The notes below the pieces were generated by a model that worked only from the letters and a program-made list of their open reading frames with translations, did no database searches and had not been told where the DNA came from. Positions 1 to 8,144 of a stretch of 64,000 bases of DNA are shown here, in pieces; the stretch's first letter is position 1, and every line of letters starts with the position of its first letter. The position numbers and the translations under genes are program-made. Source of the stretch: Streptomyces sp. NBC_00341 (GTDB taxonomy: Bacteria > Actinomycetota > Actinomycetes > Streptomycetales > Streptomycetaceae); assembly GCF_041435055.1 (NCBI RefSeq), contig NZ_CP108002.1:992001-1056000 (forward strand). Direction: 5' to 3'.

Positions 1-383
1 AGCACGGCGTTGAGGAGCAGCACGCCCTGTTCGGCCCACGGCATCAGATACCCGTTGTCCGGGACCGGCAGGCCGAGCTCCTCCTTCATCTCCTTGTAGA
101 TGTTCCGCAGCGACGGCGGGGTCCTCACACCGGGGCGCACGGAGAAGCACAGCCCGTGCCCCTGGCCCTCGCCGTGGTACGGGTCCTGCCCGAGGACCAG
201 GACCTTCACCTTGTCGTAGGGGGTCGCGTCGAGCGCGGCGAACACCTGCCCCCGGGGCGGGTAGACCGGTCCTGCGGCCCGCTCCTCCTCGACGAACTCG
301 GTGAGCTCCTTGAAGTACGGCTTCTGCAGCTCTTCGCCGAGGACGCCGCGCCAGGACTCGGGCAGCTGGTCGGTGTCGGTCAC
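1..383 (-). CDS. ung: Uracil-DNA glycosylase, family 1 (3' end cut by window edge)
   Basis: Base-excision repair enzyme that removes uracil from DNA. The start is GTG at 383, preceded by GGAGG about six bases upstream on the minus strand; the frame runs open to base 1, giving about 127 of the usual 220-230 residues. The water-activating motif [18 protein letters not shown] is complete and is diagnostic of family-1 Ung, followed by the conserved PSLRNIYKE segment. The C-terminal half, including the DNA-intercalating leucine loop, lies outside the window. Lies downstream of a solute-binding protein gene on the same strand, separated by a terminator-like hairpin, so probably transcribed independently. 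Confidence 0.95.
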   Translation of the reverse strand, partial: MTDTDQLPESWRGVLGEELQKPYFKELTEFVEEERAAGPVYPPRGQVFAALDATPYDKVKVLVLGQDPYHGEGQGHGLCFSVRPGVRTPPSLRNIYKEMKEELGLPVPDNGYLMPWAEQGVLLLNAV

Positions 384-445
384 GTCAACAACCTCCGGTA
401 AGCAATCAGTTCTTGATGCCAGAACTTACCGGCGACCACTGACAA

Positions 446-470
446 CGCGGCCGGGAGCCTCCCGGCCGCG
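446..470. terminator. Hairpin terminator after the solute-binding protein gene
   Basis: Perfect 11-bp inverted repeat (446-456 with 460-470) with a 3-base loop, about 32 bases beyond the minus-strand stop at 503. GC-rich stem without a T-run, as is usual for Streptomyces terminators. Confidence 0.6.
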
Positions 471-502
471 CTCCTCGAAGGGGCCGCGAGCGCCCCGCCG
501 GG

Positions 503-2089
503 CTACCAGCTGGCCTTGCGGTACAGCTCCCACATCTGCATGACCGTCTGCGGGTCCAGGGCCCGTTCGCCGCCGCCGATGTCCTCGCCGGCCGCCACGT
601 ACAGCTTGCCCTGCCACAGCGGCAGCAGCCGGACGTCGTCGACGAGGGCCTTCTGGGCCACCTCGAACTGCTGGCTGACCGCGCCCCTGTCGCTCTCCTT
701 GCGGGTCTGGGGCAGCACCTGCTTGGTGATCTCGTCCTTCGCGTACGGCATGCCCGTGATGCTGTCCTTGCCCACGAAGGGGGCGATGAAGTTGTCCGGG
801 TCCGGGAAGTCCGGGAACCAGCCCCGGCCGAAGACGGGGTACTCGCCCTTGGTGAAACCCTCCTGGAACGTGTTCCAGGGCCGGCTCTTCAGTGTGATCC
901 TGAAGAGGCCGGAGGCCTCCAGCTGACGCTTGAGCTCGTCGAACTCGGGGCCCGTCGAGGATCCGTACCGGTCGGTGGTGAACCAGAAGGTCATCGCCAC
1001 GGGCTCGGTGATGCCGGCGTCCGTGAGGATCTTCTTGGCCTTCTTCTTGTCCGGGTCGCCGAAGGTGTCGAAGAAGCTGGTCGTGTGGCCCGCGATGCCC
1101 TTGGGCACCATGGAGTAGAGCGGTTCCGCGGTGCCCTGGTAGACCTTGGCCACCAGCGCGTCCCGGTCCACCAGCTGGGCGATCGCCCGCCGCACCGCCG
1201 GCTTCCCGGCGGCCGGGTCCTTGGGGTTGAAGACCAGGAAGCGGATGTCGGCGCCGACCGTCTCGACGAGCTGGAGGTCGCTGTTCTTGTCCTGGTTGTC
1301 CTCCAGACTGACCACCTCCTCCGCGGACAGCCCTCGGTAGGTGGCGTCGATCTCGTTCTTCTTGAGCGCCTTCACCATGGCGCCGGACTCCTTGAAGTAC
1401 CGGATGGTCACGGCGTCGTTCTTGCGGTCCGCGAAGCCCTTGTAGTCGGGGTTCCTGACCAGTTCGGAGCGGTCACCCTGCTTGTACGCGTCCAGCAGGT
1501 ACGGCCCGGACCCGGTGACCTTGCCGTCGTCGCGGATCTTGTGCGCCGAGTACTCGCTCGGCGCGACCAGCGACATGGCGGGCGTGGCCAGGATGAACGG
1601 GAAGGTGGCGTCCGGCTTGGTCAGATGGAAGACGACCTCGGAGTCACCCTTGGTCTCCACCCGGTCCAGCGAGCCGAGCATGCCGACCGGTCCGCCCTTC
1701 ACCGCGATCGTCCTGATCCGGTCGATGGAGTACTTCACGGCCTCGGCGTCGAGCTTCTCCCCGTTGGAGAACTTCAGACCCTCGCGGAGCGTGCAGCGGT
1801 ACGCGGTACTGGTGGTGTCGGTGAACTTGCAGTGGTCCGCGGCGTCCGGCTCCGGGCTCGTACTTCCGGTGGGGAAGCTGACCAGGGTCTGGAACACGTT
1901 GCGCATCAGCTCCCAGGAGCCGTCCCACGCCGCCGCCGGGTCGAGGGTGGAGGGTTGGCTGGTCGTCCCGACAGCTAGCTTCTGCTCCACGTCCGAACCG
2001 CTGTCGGACAACAGACCGCAGCCGGCCAGCAGAGACAGGGAAGCAAGGGCTGCAGCGACCTGCAGACTGGCCCGGTAGAACACGTGCAC
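503..2089 (-). CDS. Peptide/nickel-type ABC transporter solute-binding lipoprotein (SBP_bac_5)
   Basis: Extracytoplasmic binding protein of a peptide/opine-type importer, 528 residues. A lipoprotein signal peptide ends in the lipobox LLAGC at about residues 21-25. The mature protein has family-5 features: the N-terminal TLDPAAAWDG region, the segment LREGLKFSNGEKLDAEAVKYS near residue 110 (written here as a landmark split LREGLKFSNGEK / LDAEAVKYS), and a late lobe around residues 420-460. Start is GTG at 2089 with GAGGAG four bases upstream. No permease or ATPase gene is adjacent, so this is an orphan binding protein in this window; its substrate cannot be deduced. Flanked on both sides by hairpins, suggesting a single-gene transcript. 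Confidence 0.85.
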   Translation of the reverse strand: MHVFYRASLQVAAALASLSLLAGCGLLSDSGSDVEQKLAVGTTSQPSTLDPAAAWDGSWELMRNVFQTLVSFPTGSTSPEPDAADHCKFTDTTSTAYRCTLREGLKFSNGEKLDAEAVKYSIDRIRTIAVKGGPVGMLGSLDRVETKGDSEVVFHLTKPDATFPFILATPAMSLVAPSEYSAHKIRDDGKVTGSGPYLLDAYKQGDRSELVRNPDYKGFADRKNDAVTIRYFKESGAMVKALKKNEIDATYRGLSAEEVVSLEDNQDKNSDLQLVETVGADIRFLVFNPKDPAAGKPAVRRAIAQLVDRDALVAKVYQGTAEPLYSMVPKGIAGHTTSFFDTFGDPDKKKAKKILTDAGITEPVAMTFWFTTDRYGSSTGPEFDELKRQLEASGLFRITLKSRPWNTFQEGFTKGEYPVFGRGWFPDFPDPDNFIAPFVGKDSITGMPYAKDEITKQVLPQTRKESDRGAVSQQFEVAQKALVDDVRLLPLWQGKLYVAAGEDIGGGERALDPQTVMQMWELYRKASW

Positions 2090-2129
2090 GCTCCTCGATC
2101 AGCCATGGGTCGGCAGACCATACCGCAGC

Positions 2130-2163
2130 GCCCCGCCGGGTCAATCCGTAGGCCCGACGGGGC
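2130..2163. terminator. Hairpin between the SDR operon and the binding-protein gene
   Basis: Near-perfect 11-bp inverted repeat (2130-2140 with 2153-2163, one mismatch) located downstream of the minus-strand SDR gene that ends at 2202 and upstream of the binding-protein start at 2089. Probable terminator for the SDR pair. Confidence 0.5.
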
Positions 2164-2201
2164 ACTTGAGTCAATCAGGGCCAAACCCGCTCAGGCCGTT
2201 C

Positions 2202-2957
2202 TCAGCCAACACCCGCGTTCAGGAAGATCCCGCCGTCGACCACCAGGGTCTGTCCGGTGATCCAGTCGGACTGGTCCGACGTGAGGAAGGCCGCCGCGCC
2301 ACCGATGTCCTCGGGAACACCGAGCCGCCCCAGCGGGTAGGCCGCTGCCGCCTCCGCCTCGCGGCCCTCGTACAACGCCTGGGCGAACCTGGTCTTCACC
2401 ACCGCGGGGGCGATCGAGTTGACCCGCACGACGGGCGCGAACTCGTGCGCCAGCTGAAGGGTCAGGTTGATCATCGCGGCCTTGCTCATGCCGTACGCGC
2501 CGATGAAGGGCGAGGCGGAGACGCCCGCCACGGAGGCGATGTTGACGATCGCGCCGCCGTTCTCCTTCTGCCACGCCTTCCAGGTCTGCTGCGCGAAGCC
2601 GAGCGCCGAGACCACGTTCGTCTCGAAGACCTTGCGGGCGACGTTGAGGTCGAGCTCGGCGATCGGGCCGAAGACCGGGTTCGTACCGGCGTTGTTGACC
2701 AGGAAGTCCACCCGGCCGAACGCCTCCATGGTGCGCTCGACGGCCACCGCCTGGTGCGCCTCGTCGTGCGCCTTGCCCGGCACGGCGATGACGCGGTCGG
2801 AGCCGAGCGTCTCGACGGCCTCCTTCAGCGCGTCCTCGCCGCGCCCGGTGATGCACACCCGGTCGCCTCTGGCCACGAGCGCCTGGGCGATGCCGTAGCC
2901 GATGCCCCGGCTCGCGCCGGTGATCAGCGCGACCTTCCCACTGTCCTGCACAGTCAT
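2202..2957 (-). CDS. SDR family oxidoreductase (classical type)
   Basis: NAD(P)-dependent short-chain dehydrogenase/reductase, 251 residues, a normal length for the classical family. Visible motifs: cofactor-binding TGASRGIGYG at about residues 14-23, NNAG near residue 90, catalytic serine in VNIASVAG, YGMSK with the catalytic Tyr and Lys near 155-159, and a C-terminal VVDGGIFLN. Starts with ATG at 2957, 20 bases after the stop of the SDR gene at 2978, so the two form an operon. Substrate unknown; a beta-ketoacyl-type or alcohol substrate are both possible. Confidence 0.85.
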   Translation of the reverse strand: MTVQDSGKVALITGASRGIGYGIAQALVARGDRVCITGRGEDALKEAVETLGSDRVIAVPGKAHDEAHQAVAVERTMEAFGRVDFLVNNAGTNPVFGPIAELDLNVARKVFETNVVSALGFAQQTWKAWQKENGGAIVNIASVAGVSASPFIGAYGMSKAAMINLTLQLAHEFAPVVRVNSIAPAVVKTRFAQALYEGREAEAAAAYPLGRLGVPEDIGGAAAFLTSDQSDWITGQTLVVDGGIFLNAGVG

Positions 2958-2977
2958 GATGTCCGCAGCCCTTCGGG

Positions 2978-3739
2978 TCAGTTGAGCGGTCCGCCGGCGA
3001 CGTACATGACCTGGCCGGAGACGAAGCCCGCGTCGTCGCCGGAGAAGAAGGCGATGGCGTTGGCGATGTCCTCGGGGAAGCCGACGCGCTGCACCGGGAT
3101 CTGGGTTGCGGCCGCGGCCTGGAACTCCTCGAAGCCCATGCCGACCCGGGCCGCCGTCTGCGCGGTCATCTCGGTGACGATGAAACCGGGGGCGACGGCG
3201 TTGGCGGTGATACCGAACTTGCCGAGCTCCTTGGCCAGCGTCTTGGTGAAGCCCTGCAGGCCCGCCTTGACCGCGGCGTAGTTGGCCTGGCCGCGGTTGC
3301 CCAGCGCCGACGAGGAGGACAGCGACACGATCCGGCCGAACTTCTGGTCCACCATGTGCTTCTGGACGGCCTTGGCCATCAGGAACGCGCCCTTGAGGTG
3401 CACGTTCATCACGGTGTCCCAGTCGGACTCGCTCATCTTGAAGAGCAGGTTGTCACGGAGCACGCCCGCGTTGTTGACGAGGATCGTCGGGGCGCCGAGC
3501 TCGGCGGCGACCCGCGCGACGGCGGCTTCCACCTGGGCGCTGTCCGACACGTCGCAGCCGACGGCGAGGGCCCGGCCCCCGGCGGCGGTGATCTTCTCGA
3601 CGGTGTCCTTGCAGGCCGCCTCGTCCAGGTCGAGTACGGCGACGGCGCGGCCCTCGGCCGCCAGGCGTACCGCGGTGGCGGCACCGATGCCCCGTGCCGC
3701 TCCCGTCACGATGGCTACGCGCTGCTCGGTGGTGGACAT
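2978..3739 (-). CDS. FabG-like 3-oxoacyl-thioester reductase (SDR)
   Basis: Classical SDR of 253 residues, closest in pattern to FabG-type 3-oxoacyl-(ACP/CoA) reductases: TGAARGIGAATA at the N-terminus, NNAGVLRDNLLFKMSESDWD, catalytic Ser in SLSSSSALG, YAAVKAGLQGFTK with Tyr/Lys, and AVAPGFIVTEMTA. The NNAG-x-x-RDNL signature is typical of FabG homologues. Start ATG at 3739 has GAGGAGA seven bases upstream. First gene of a two-SDR operon; an inverted repeat lies about 75 bases upstream. A second, non-housekeeping FabG acting in acyl-CoA metabolism is the likeliest role. Confidence 0.85.
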   Translation of the reverse strand: MSTTEQRVAIVTGAARGIGAATAVRLAAEGRAVAVLDLDEAACKDTVEKITAAGGRALAVGCDVSDSAQVEAAVARVAAELGAPTILVNNAGVLRDNLLFKMSESDWDTVMNVHLKGAFLMAKAVQKHMVDQKFGRIVSLSSSSALGNRGQANYAAVKAGLQGFTKTLAKELGKFGITANAVAPGFIVTEMTAQTAARVGMGFEEFQAAAATQIPVQRVGFPEDIANAIAFFSGDDAGFVSGQVMYVAGGPLN

Positions 3740-3812
3740 GCTTGGTTCTCCTCGCCCTTGGATCGCGGCTCAGCGGACGTCAGGCGCATTCCCTGCGAAA
3801 TGATTCCCGATA

Positions 3813-3830
3813 ACTGAGCAACCGCTTAGT
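3813..3830. promoter_or_regulatory. Inverted repeat upstream of the SDR operon, candidate operator
   Basis: ACTGAGC-AACC-GCTTAGT, a 7-bp inverted repeat with one mismatch and a 4-base spacer, 74 bases upstream of the FabG-like start at 3739. The form fits a TetR-family operator for an acyl-CoA metabolism gene; the regulator is not identified. Confidence 0.4.
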
Positions 3831-3911
3831 ACCTTCTCCGGTCGAGACGCTAGAAGGCCTGGCACCCGGTGTCAACGGCCCACGGACGCAGCGGCGCATG
3901 TCACACCGGGA

Positions 3912-4295
3912 TCAGCGCACCAGAAGGTCGAGCAGCCGCTCCACCTCTGCGGCGGGGTCCGTGGTGAGACCGCTGTGCACGGGGCTCGACTGGATGACGG
4001 TCGAGCGCGGGGCGATCAGCCAGCGGAAGCGCCGCCCGGCGTCGTCGCCCGCCGCCTGGCCCGCCTCCGTACCGCCCCTGCAGATGCCCTCGACGCCGTG
4101 CAGCGCGGCCCGCACGCCGGTGACGTCGGCGTCGGGGTCCAGCGCCTTGAGCTTCACCTCGTCGAGTTCGGTGCGGGCGGCGACGAACCCCTTCGCCCGG
4201 CAGTAGACGACCACGCCGGCGTTGAAGAACTCGCCGCGCTGGACCCTCGGCACCACGCGCAGCAGGGCGTACTCGAAGACAACACGCTCAGTCAC
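3912..4295 (-). CDS. DUF3037 family protein
   Basis: Protein of 127 residues with the DUF3037 pattern: FEYALLRVVPRVQRGEFFNA near the N-terminus and a C-terminal FRWLIAPRSTVIQSSPVHSG. The chosen GTG start at 4295 overlaps the TGA stop of the kinase gene (bases 4292-4295 read GTGA on the minus strand), a translational-coupling arrangement; longer open frames upstream have no family resemblance. DUF3037 genes are often found next to HipA-like kinases. The biochemical role is unknown. By context it is a partner, substrate or antitoxin-like modulator of the kinase. Confidence 0.8.
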   Translation of the reverse strand: MTERVVFEYALLRVVPRVQRGEFFNAGVVVYCRAKGFVAARTELDEVKLKALDPDADVTGVRAALHGVEGICRGGTEAGQAAGDDAGRRFRWLIAPRSTVIQSSPVHSGLTTDPAAEVERLLDLLVR

Positions 4296-5179
4296 GGCCG
4301 GCCGCTCTCGTCGCTGTTCTTGGGGTTCTTGATGTTCTTGGTGTTCTTGACGCTCTCGGCGTCGCGCCTCGGGGCGAGGCGGTCGCTGAGCCAGCCCGGG
4401 GCCCGGGACGGCTTGTCGGCGGTGGGCGCGTCCAGGGTGATCCGCTCGTGGATGGTCGCCGCCCTCGGGAGCAGCGCCTCCACATAGGCGCGCCGGAGCT
4501 GATCGGTCGAGTCGAACCCGGGCTCGTCCACCAGCCACTCGTCGGGCACGTCGGCGGCTACCTCGGTGAGCAGTTCCTCCGTGACCAGCGGGGCGAGTTC
4601 GGCGGCGGCCGCGGCGACGTCCGGGGCGAAGGGGGCCAGCGCGTGGTCCGAGGCGTTGTAGGCCTTGGCGGCGGAGGCCTGGGCGCCCGGCCAGTTGTGG
4701 TGCCAGATCATGGTGGCGCCGTGGTCGATGAGCCAGAGGTCACCGTGCCAGATCAGCATGTTCGGATTGCGCCAGGACCGGTCGACGTTGTTGATCAGCG
4801 CGTCGAACCAGACGACGCGCCCCGCCTCGCGCGGATCCACCTGGTAGGCGAGCGCGTCGAACCCGAGGGAACCGGGCAGGAAGTCCATCCCGAGGTTGAG
4901 GCCGCCGCTCGCCTTCAGGAGCTCCTGGACCTCCTGGTCGGGCTCGGCGAGACCGATGACCGGGTCCAGCTGCATCTGCACCAGATCGGGTACGCGCAGC
5001 CCGAGCCGGCGGCCGAGCTGTCCGCAGATCACTTCGGCGACCAGCGTCTTGCGCCCCTGCCCGGCCCCGGTGAACTTCATGACGTACGTGCCCAGGTCGT
5101 CGGCCTCGACGATCCCCGGAAGCGAGCCGCCCTCACGCAGGGGCGTGACATAGCGGGTCGCTACGACTTCTTGCAACAC
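4292..5179 (-). CDS. HipA-like Ser/Thr kinase (C-terminal HipA domain only)
   Basis: Protein of 295 residues related to the HipA kinase fold. The predicted catalytic segment is WFDALINNVDRSWRNPNML near residues 125-145 with the loop Asp and Asn, followed by LWLIDHGATM, the counterpart of the metal-binding DFG. At 295 residues it is shorter than E. coli HipA (440) and lacks its N-terminal subdomain. Start GTG at 5179 has only a weak GGGAAA before it. The overlap with the DUF3037 gene shows co-expression. HipB, the usual helix-turn-helix antitoxin, is absent. Whether the pair is a toxin-antitoxin module or a cellular kinase system is open. Confidence 0.8.
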   Translation of the reverse strand: MLQEVVATRYVTPLREGGSLPGIVEADDLGTYVMKFTGAGQGRKTLVAEVICGQLGRRLGLRVPDLVQMQLDPVIGLAEPDQEVQELLKASGGLNLGMDFLPGSLGFDALAYQVDPREAGRVVWFDALINNVDRSWRNPNMLIWHGDLWLIDHGATMIWHHNWPGAQASAAKAYNASDHALAPFAPDVAAAAAELAPLVTEELLTEVAADVPDEWLVDEPGFDSTDQLRRAYVEALLPRAATIHERITLDAPTADKPSRAPGWLSDRLAPRRDAESVKNTKNIKNPKNSDESGRP

Positions 5180-5289
5180 TTTCCCAGGCCACCCATCTCT
5201 TCAGCCTTACAATCAACGGAGGGCCGCTGCGAGGCGCAGAGGCGGGAATCGCCGGTCGACGGCGCTGGGGCGAATCTGGGGAATTTCGA

Positions 5290-6204
5290 CTAGCGAGCCG
5301 ATGCCCCGCCCTCCCCAAGCAGACCGTCGATGGCGCCGCGCCCCTTGCTGCCGGCCTCCGGCATGAAGTGAGCATAATAACCGAGAGTGATCGCTGGCGA
5401 GGAACGTCCGAGCCACCGCGCCAAGGTCACGACGGACTCTCCGGCTTCCAGCATGATCGAGGCGTAGGTGTGCCGAAGCACGTGGAAACCGTCCTTCGGG
5501 GCCGCCGCCCACTGCCAGGCTTTCGCCCCCTCGGCACGTGGCGGGATGACACCGGCCTTGGCCAAGGCCGGCTTCCAGGTGTAGGTGTTCCACGCGTTCA
5601 CCGCGATGGCGTTGCCGAAGCGCGTGGTGAGCAGCAGAGAAGACTTCCTCCTCTCCCCCTCCGGCTTCCCCCACGGCAGCTCCACCTCAACCGGCGGGAA
5701 CGCTTCGATGTGACGCTTGAGTTCCTCGGCCACCGAGGGGGGCAGATCCACGGTGCGGATCTTCTTCCCCTTCGGCAGGGCGAAGTACAGCCTTCCGTGA
5801 ATCGCCTGCACTTGGCGCCGAACGTGAAGCATGCCGCGTTCATGGTCGATGTCCTCCGGACTCAGCCCGAATACCTCGCCCTGGCGGAGTCCGCAGCCCA
5901 GACCGACTGCGACGGCGATCCTGTTCCGCTCGTTGATGGCATCGCGGACCCGCAGTGCCGTAGCCATCGGCCACGCATCGCGCCGCTCCCGTGGCGACTT
6001 GGGCCACCGCACAGATTTTGCGTGCATGGGGTTGCGCGCGAGGCGCTTGTCGTCGACGGCCGCTTCCAGGACGGAGGAAAGCTCGGACATGATGCCGCGC
6101 TGGTAGTCGACCGACGAGACTCTCGACTCCAAGTTGGCTACGAACGCACGCAGATCCGATGCGGCGATACTCCTGAGAGGAAGCTGGCCCAGGTACGGGA
6201 TGAT
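5290..6204 (-). pseudogene. Tyrosine site-specific integrase, N-terminus removed by IS insertion
   Basis: C-terminal part of a phage/plasmid-type tyrosine recombinase. The catalytic residues are visible in order: Arg in GCGLRQGEVFGL, HVLRHTYAS with His and Arg, and the nucleophilic Tyr in ITLGYYAHF; the frame ends with TAG at 5290. Translation upstream of any plausible start still matches the family's core-binding domain (IIPYLGQLPLRSIAASDLRA) right up to base 6204, where the inverted repeat of the ISAs1-type element begins. The N-terminal arm-binding domain is missing and no continuation appears beyond the element, so an insertion plus deletion destroyed the gene. It marks the edge of a former integrative element. 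Confidence 0.85.
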
Positions 6205-6240
6205 CAGGGCCCCGGCGAGTGCCTGGCTCGTCCGGTTTGA

Positions 6241-7472
6241 TCATGTGATGCCGTAGAGGGTGAGGATGCGGGGGCGGTCGGTGTGGGCTCGTCGTCCGGC
6301 GGCGGTGTTGACGTAGCCGGCGAGCTTGAGCGCGCTGCGGATCAGGTCGCGGAGGGCAGCGAGTACGGCGGGCGCATTGTGGGTCCTGACCTGGGACTTG
6401 TCCTCGTTGAAGGTGACATCTCGGCACTAGTGGACGGTGTTCTCCACAGTCCAGTGGCCGCGAGCCCAGGATGCGATCTCGGCTGCGTTCGCTTCCTCGG
6501 CGGGCAGGTCGGTGACGGCGTAGACGGTCTCGCTGGACCACTTCTTCGCCCCGTGGAGACGACGACGGCGCTGGATGCGCAGGACCTGGGCCGCGTGTGG
6601 GAAGAGCAGGCCGTCGACGGTGACGACCTGTACGAGCCGCTGCTCGTGGCGGCCGTGTCCCCGGGCGTCGTCGCGGTGGATCACGGGGATGGCCTTCCAG
6701 GGCAGGGCGTGGAGTTGACGGGCCTGGCCGCGCTGGTTGTTCTTGATGGTCAGCAGGTAGTGGGCGCCGCGTTCGCGCAGGTAGGTGGCGTGGCCGTGTT
6801 GGGCGTGGAGGGCGTCGGCGGTGACGATCGCCCCCGCGAGATCCGCGTCGTCGATCTGGTCGAGCAGGGGTGCGAACTCGGGGATATCGTTGGTCTTCGC
6901 GCCGATCTCGCGGGAGGCGAGCGTGACACCGTCGCCGTGCCGGACGGCGGACAGGACGAAGACGCGCCTGCCGTCGGGGCGTCTGGCGCCGCGCAGGCAC
7001 TTACCGTCCACCGCGATCGCCCGCCGCCGGGGGCGTACCGGCTCGGCGCGGGCGGCCGCCCGGTGGGCCCGACGCTGTTCACGCTCGGTGCCACCGTCGG
7101 GCATCACCGGCTCCGGACGGCGGGACCGTGCGGACAGCAGGGGCCGCAGGTAGTCGTGCCCGGCCGCGCTGATCTCGCCGGGATCGAGCCGCCCCAGGAT
7201 GCTGCGCAGGGTTTTCTCACTCGGGATCCGGTAGCGGCCAAGGAGCGGGTGGTAGGGCAAGCCGAAGGCGGCCAGCTCCTCCGGCGTCGCACGTCGGCAC
7301 CACTCCGCCGCCGCGGTGATCGAGTCGTGGCCGGACGGGGTCATCGCGCAGACCACCAGGGCCAGGACAGAGGAGAGCCGGTAGCGCACTCCGCAGGCCC
7401 CTCGCGGAGAGCTTCCAGGCAGGGCGCATGAGGCGCACGGACAGCGACAGGAGATGATGGAGGAACGAACAC
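6241..7472 (-). pseudogene. ISAs1-family transposase with nonsense codon and N-terminal frameshift
   Basis: DDE transposase of the ISAs1 group: VRYRLSSVLALVVCAMT, AIAVDGKCLRGARR with the first catalytic Asp, VTADALHAQ with the second, and WTVENTVH with the catalytic Glu. Directly after ENTVH the frame has TAG (6427-6429), where the family has Trp; reading through restores the conserved RDVTFNEDKSQVRTHNAP and a natural TGA at 6241. At the N-terminus, GTG at 7472 opens a frame with a family-like LEALREGP segment, but the following GVRYRLSS is in another frame. Two lesions make it a pseudogene; the longest intact piece is 6427-7389. Confidence 0.85.
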
Positions 7473-7529
7473 GGCACCTTCGTGGATCTTGCAGCGTAGA
7501 GAACTACATGATCCACAGGTGCCGTGTTC
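7467..7529. repeat. Stem-loop covering the transposase start
   Basis: Inverted repeat with arms 7467-7488 and 7510-7529, identical over 20 bases apart from a 2-base bulge, loop about 21 bases. The GTG at 7472 and its upstream region lie in the stem of the minus-strand transcript, so initiation would be masked in any read-through transcript, a control known in other IS families. Confidence 0.6.
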
Positions 7530-7632
7530 ATCTGCTTCCGGGGCTCGCCATCGAGATCAATCACCCCAGGGTGGGGCGATCCAGGTACTCGCCGGGGCCA
7601 TGCCCGGAGCCCCCGGGCCCATCCGGTGTCCG

Positions 7633-8034
7633 TCAGAGCCCGACGGGCTCGCCGTCGATCCACTGGACGCGCCTGTTGCGGCACAGGCAGAAGGGGTGGC
7701 CGACCGGGTCGGTGTAGACGCGCCAGCCGTAGCCCTCCTCGCCGACGGAGTCCTTGCGGAGGGTGGCGCCGAGGGCGGTGAGGCGCTGTTCCTCGGGTTC
7801 GAACTCGTCGACTTCGAAGTCGAGGTGGAACTGCTTGGGGTGCTCGTCGTCGGGCCAGTTCGGTGCGCGGAAGTTGTCGACGCGCTGGAACGCGAGCTCG
7901 ATCTTGCCGAACTTGATGCCGGCCCAGTTGTCGTCGCTGTCGGGCTTGACGGGTTCGCCGGTGACCTCGGCGTAGAACGCCGCGAGCTTCTTGGGCTCGG
8001 GGCAGTCGATGATGAAATCGGTGAGCTTCAGCAT
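7633..8034 (-). CDS. VOC (glyoxalase/bleomycin-resistance fold) family protein
   Basis: Small metalloenzyme-fold protein of 133 residues: KLTDFIIDCPEPKKLAAFY at the N-terminus, EHPKQFHLDFEVDEF with a putative metal His near residue 80, and VYTDPVGHPFCLC near the C-terminus. ATG at 8034 was chosen because the family begins at MLKLTDF; the longer frame upstream reads into a miniature element. The gene sits between the right end of the ISAs1-type element and the 65-bp derivative. Function cannot be narrowed beyond glyoxalase/dioxygenase/resistance superfamily. Confidence 0.8.
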   Translation of the reverse strand: MLKLTDFIIDCPEPKKLAAFYAEVTGEPVKPDSDDNWAGIKFGKIELAFQRVDNFRAPNWPDDEHPKQFHLDFEVDEFEPEEQRLTALGATLRKDSVGEEGYGWRVYTDPVGHPFCLCRNRRVQWIDGEPVGL

Positions 8035-8079
8035 CCGGCGATCTTGCCACGCGGACCGCGAGGGTGGCAGGGGTGAAGC

Positions 8080-8144
8080 CAGGGCCCCGACGAGTGCCTG
8101 GATCACCCCAGGGTGGGGCGATCCAGGCATTCGCCGGGGCCCTG
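8080..8144. mobile_element. 65-bp miniature derivative of the ISAs1-type element
   Basis: Left inverted repeat at 8080-8101 and right inverted repeat at 8123-8144 match the 22-bp ends of the 6205-7602 element. Between them lies the same subterminal 26 bases found at 7560-7585. Essentially the two IS ends with the interior removed, a MITE-like remnant. No target duplication seen. Confidence 0.7.

Larger units (their letters stand above)
6205..7602. mobile_element. ISAs1-family insertion sequence (inactive)
   Basis: About 1.4 kb bounded by 22-bp inverted repeats: CAGGGCCCCGGCGAGTGCCTGG at 6205-6226 and its reverse complement at 7581-7602 with two mismatches. It contains a single minus-strand transposase frame with two lesions. 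No target duplication is visible in the 10 bases on either side, which agrees with deletion or rearrangement next to the truncated integrase. The inner sequence at 7560-7585 recurs exactly at 8102-8127 in a miniature element. Confidence 0.8.

Noticed and set aside
1085..1978. 297-residue plus-strand open frame opposite the binding-protein gene
   Set aside because: Arg/Gly/Val-rich antisense frame of the kind always present in high-GC DNA; no family motif and no ribosome-binding site, while the minus strand encodes a clear lipoprotein.
6427..6429. In-frame TAG in the transposase as a possible recoding (read-through) site
   Set aside because: It replaces a conserved Trp codon and the frame has a second lesion near its start, so a nonsense mutation explains it better.
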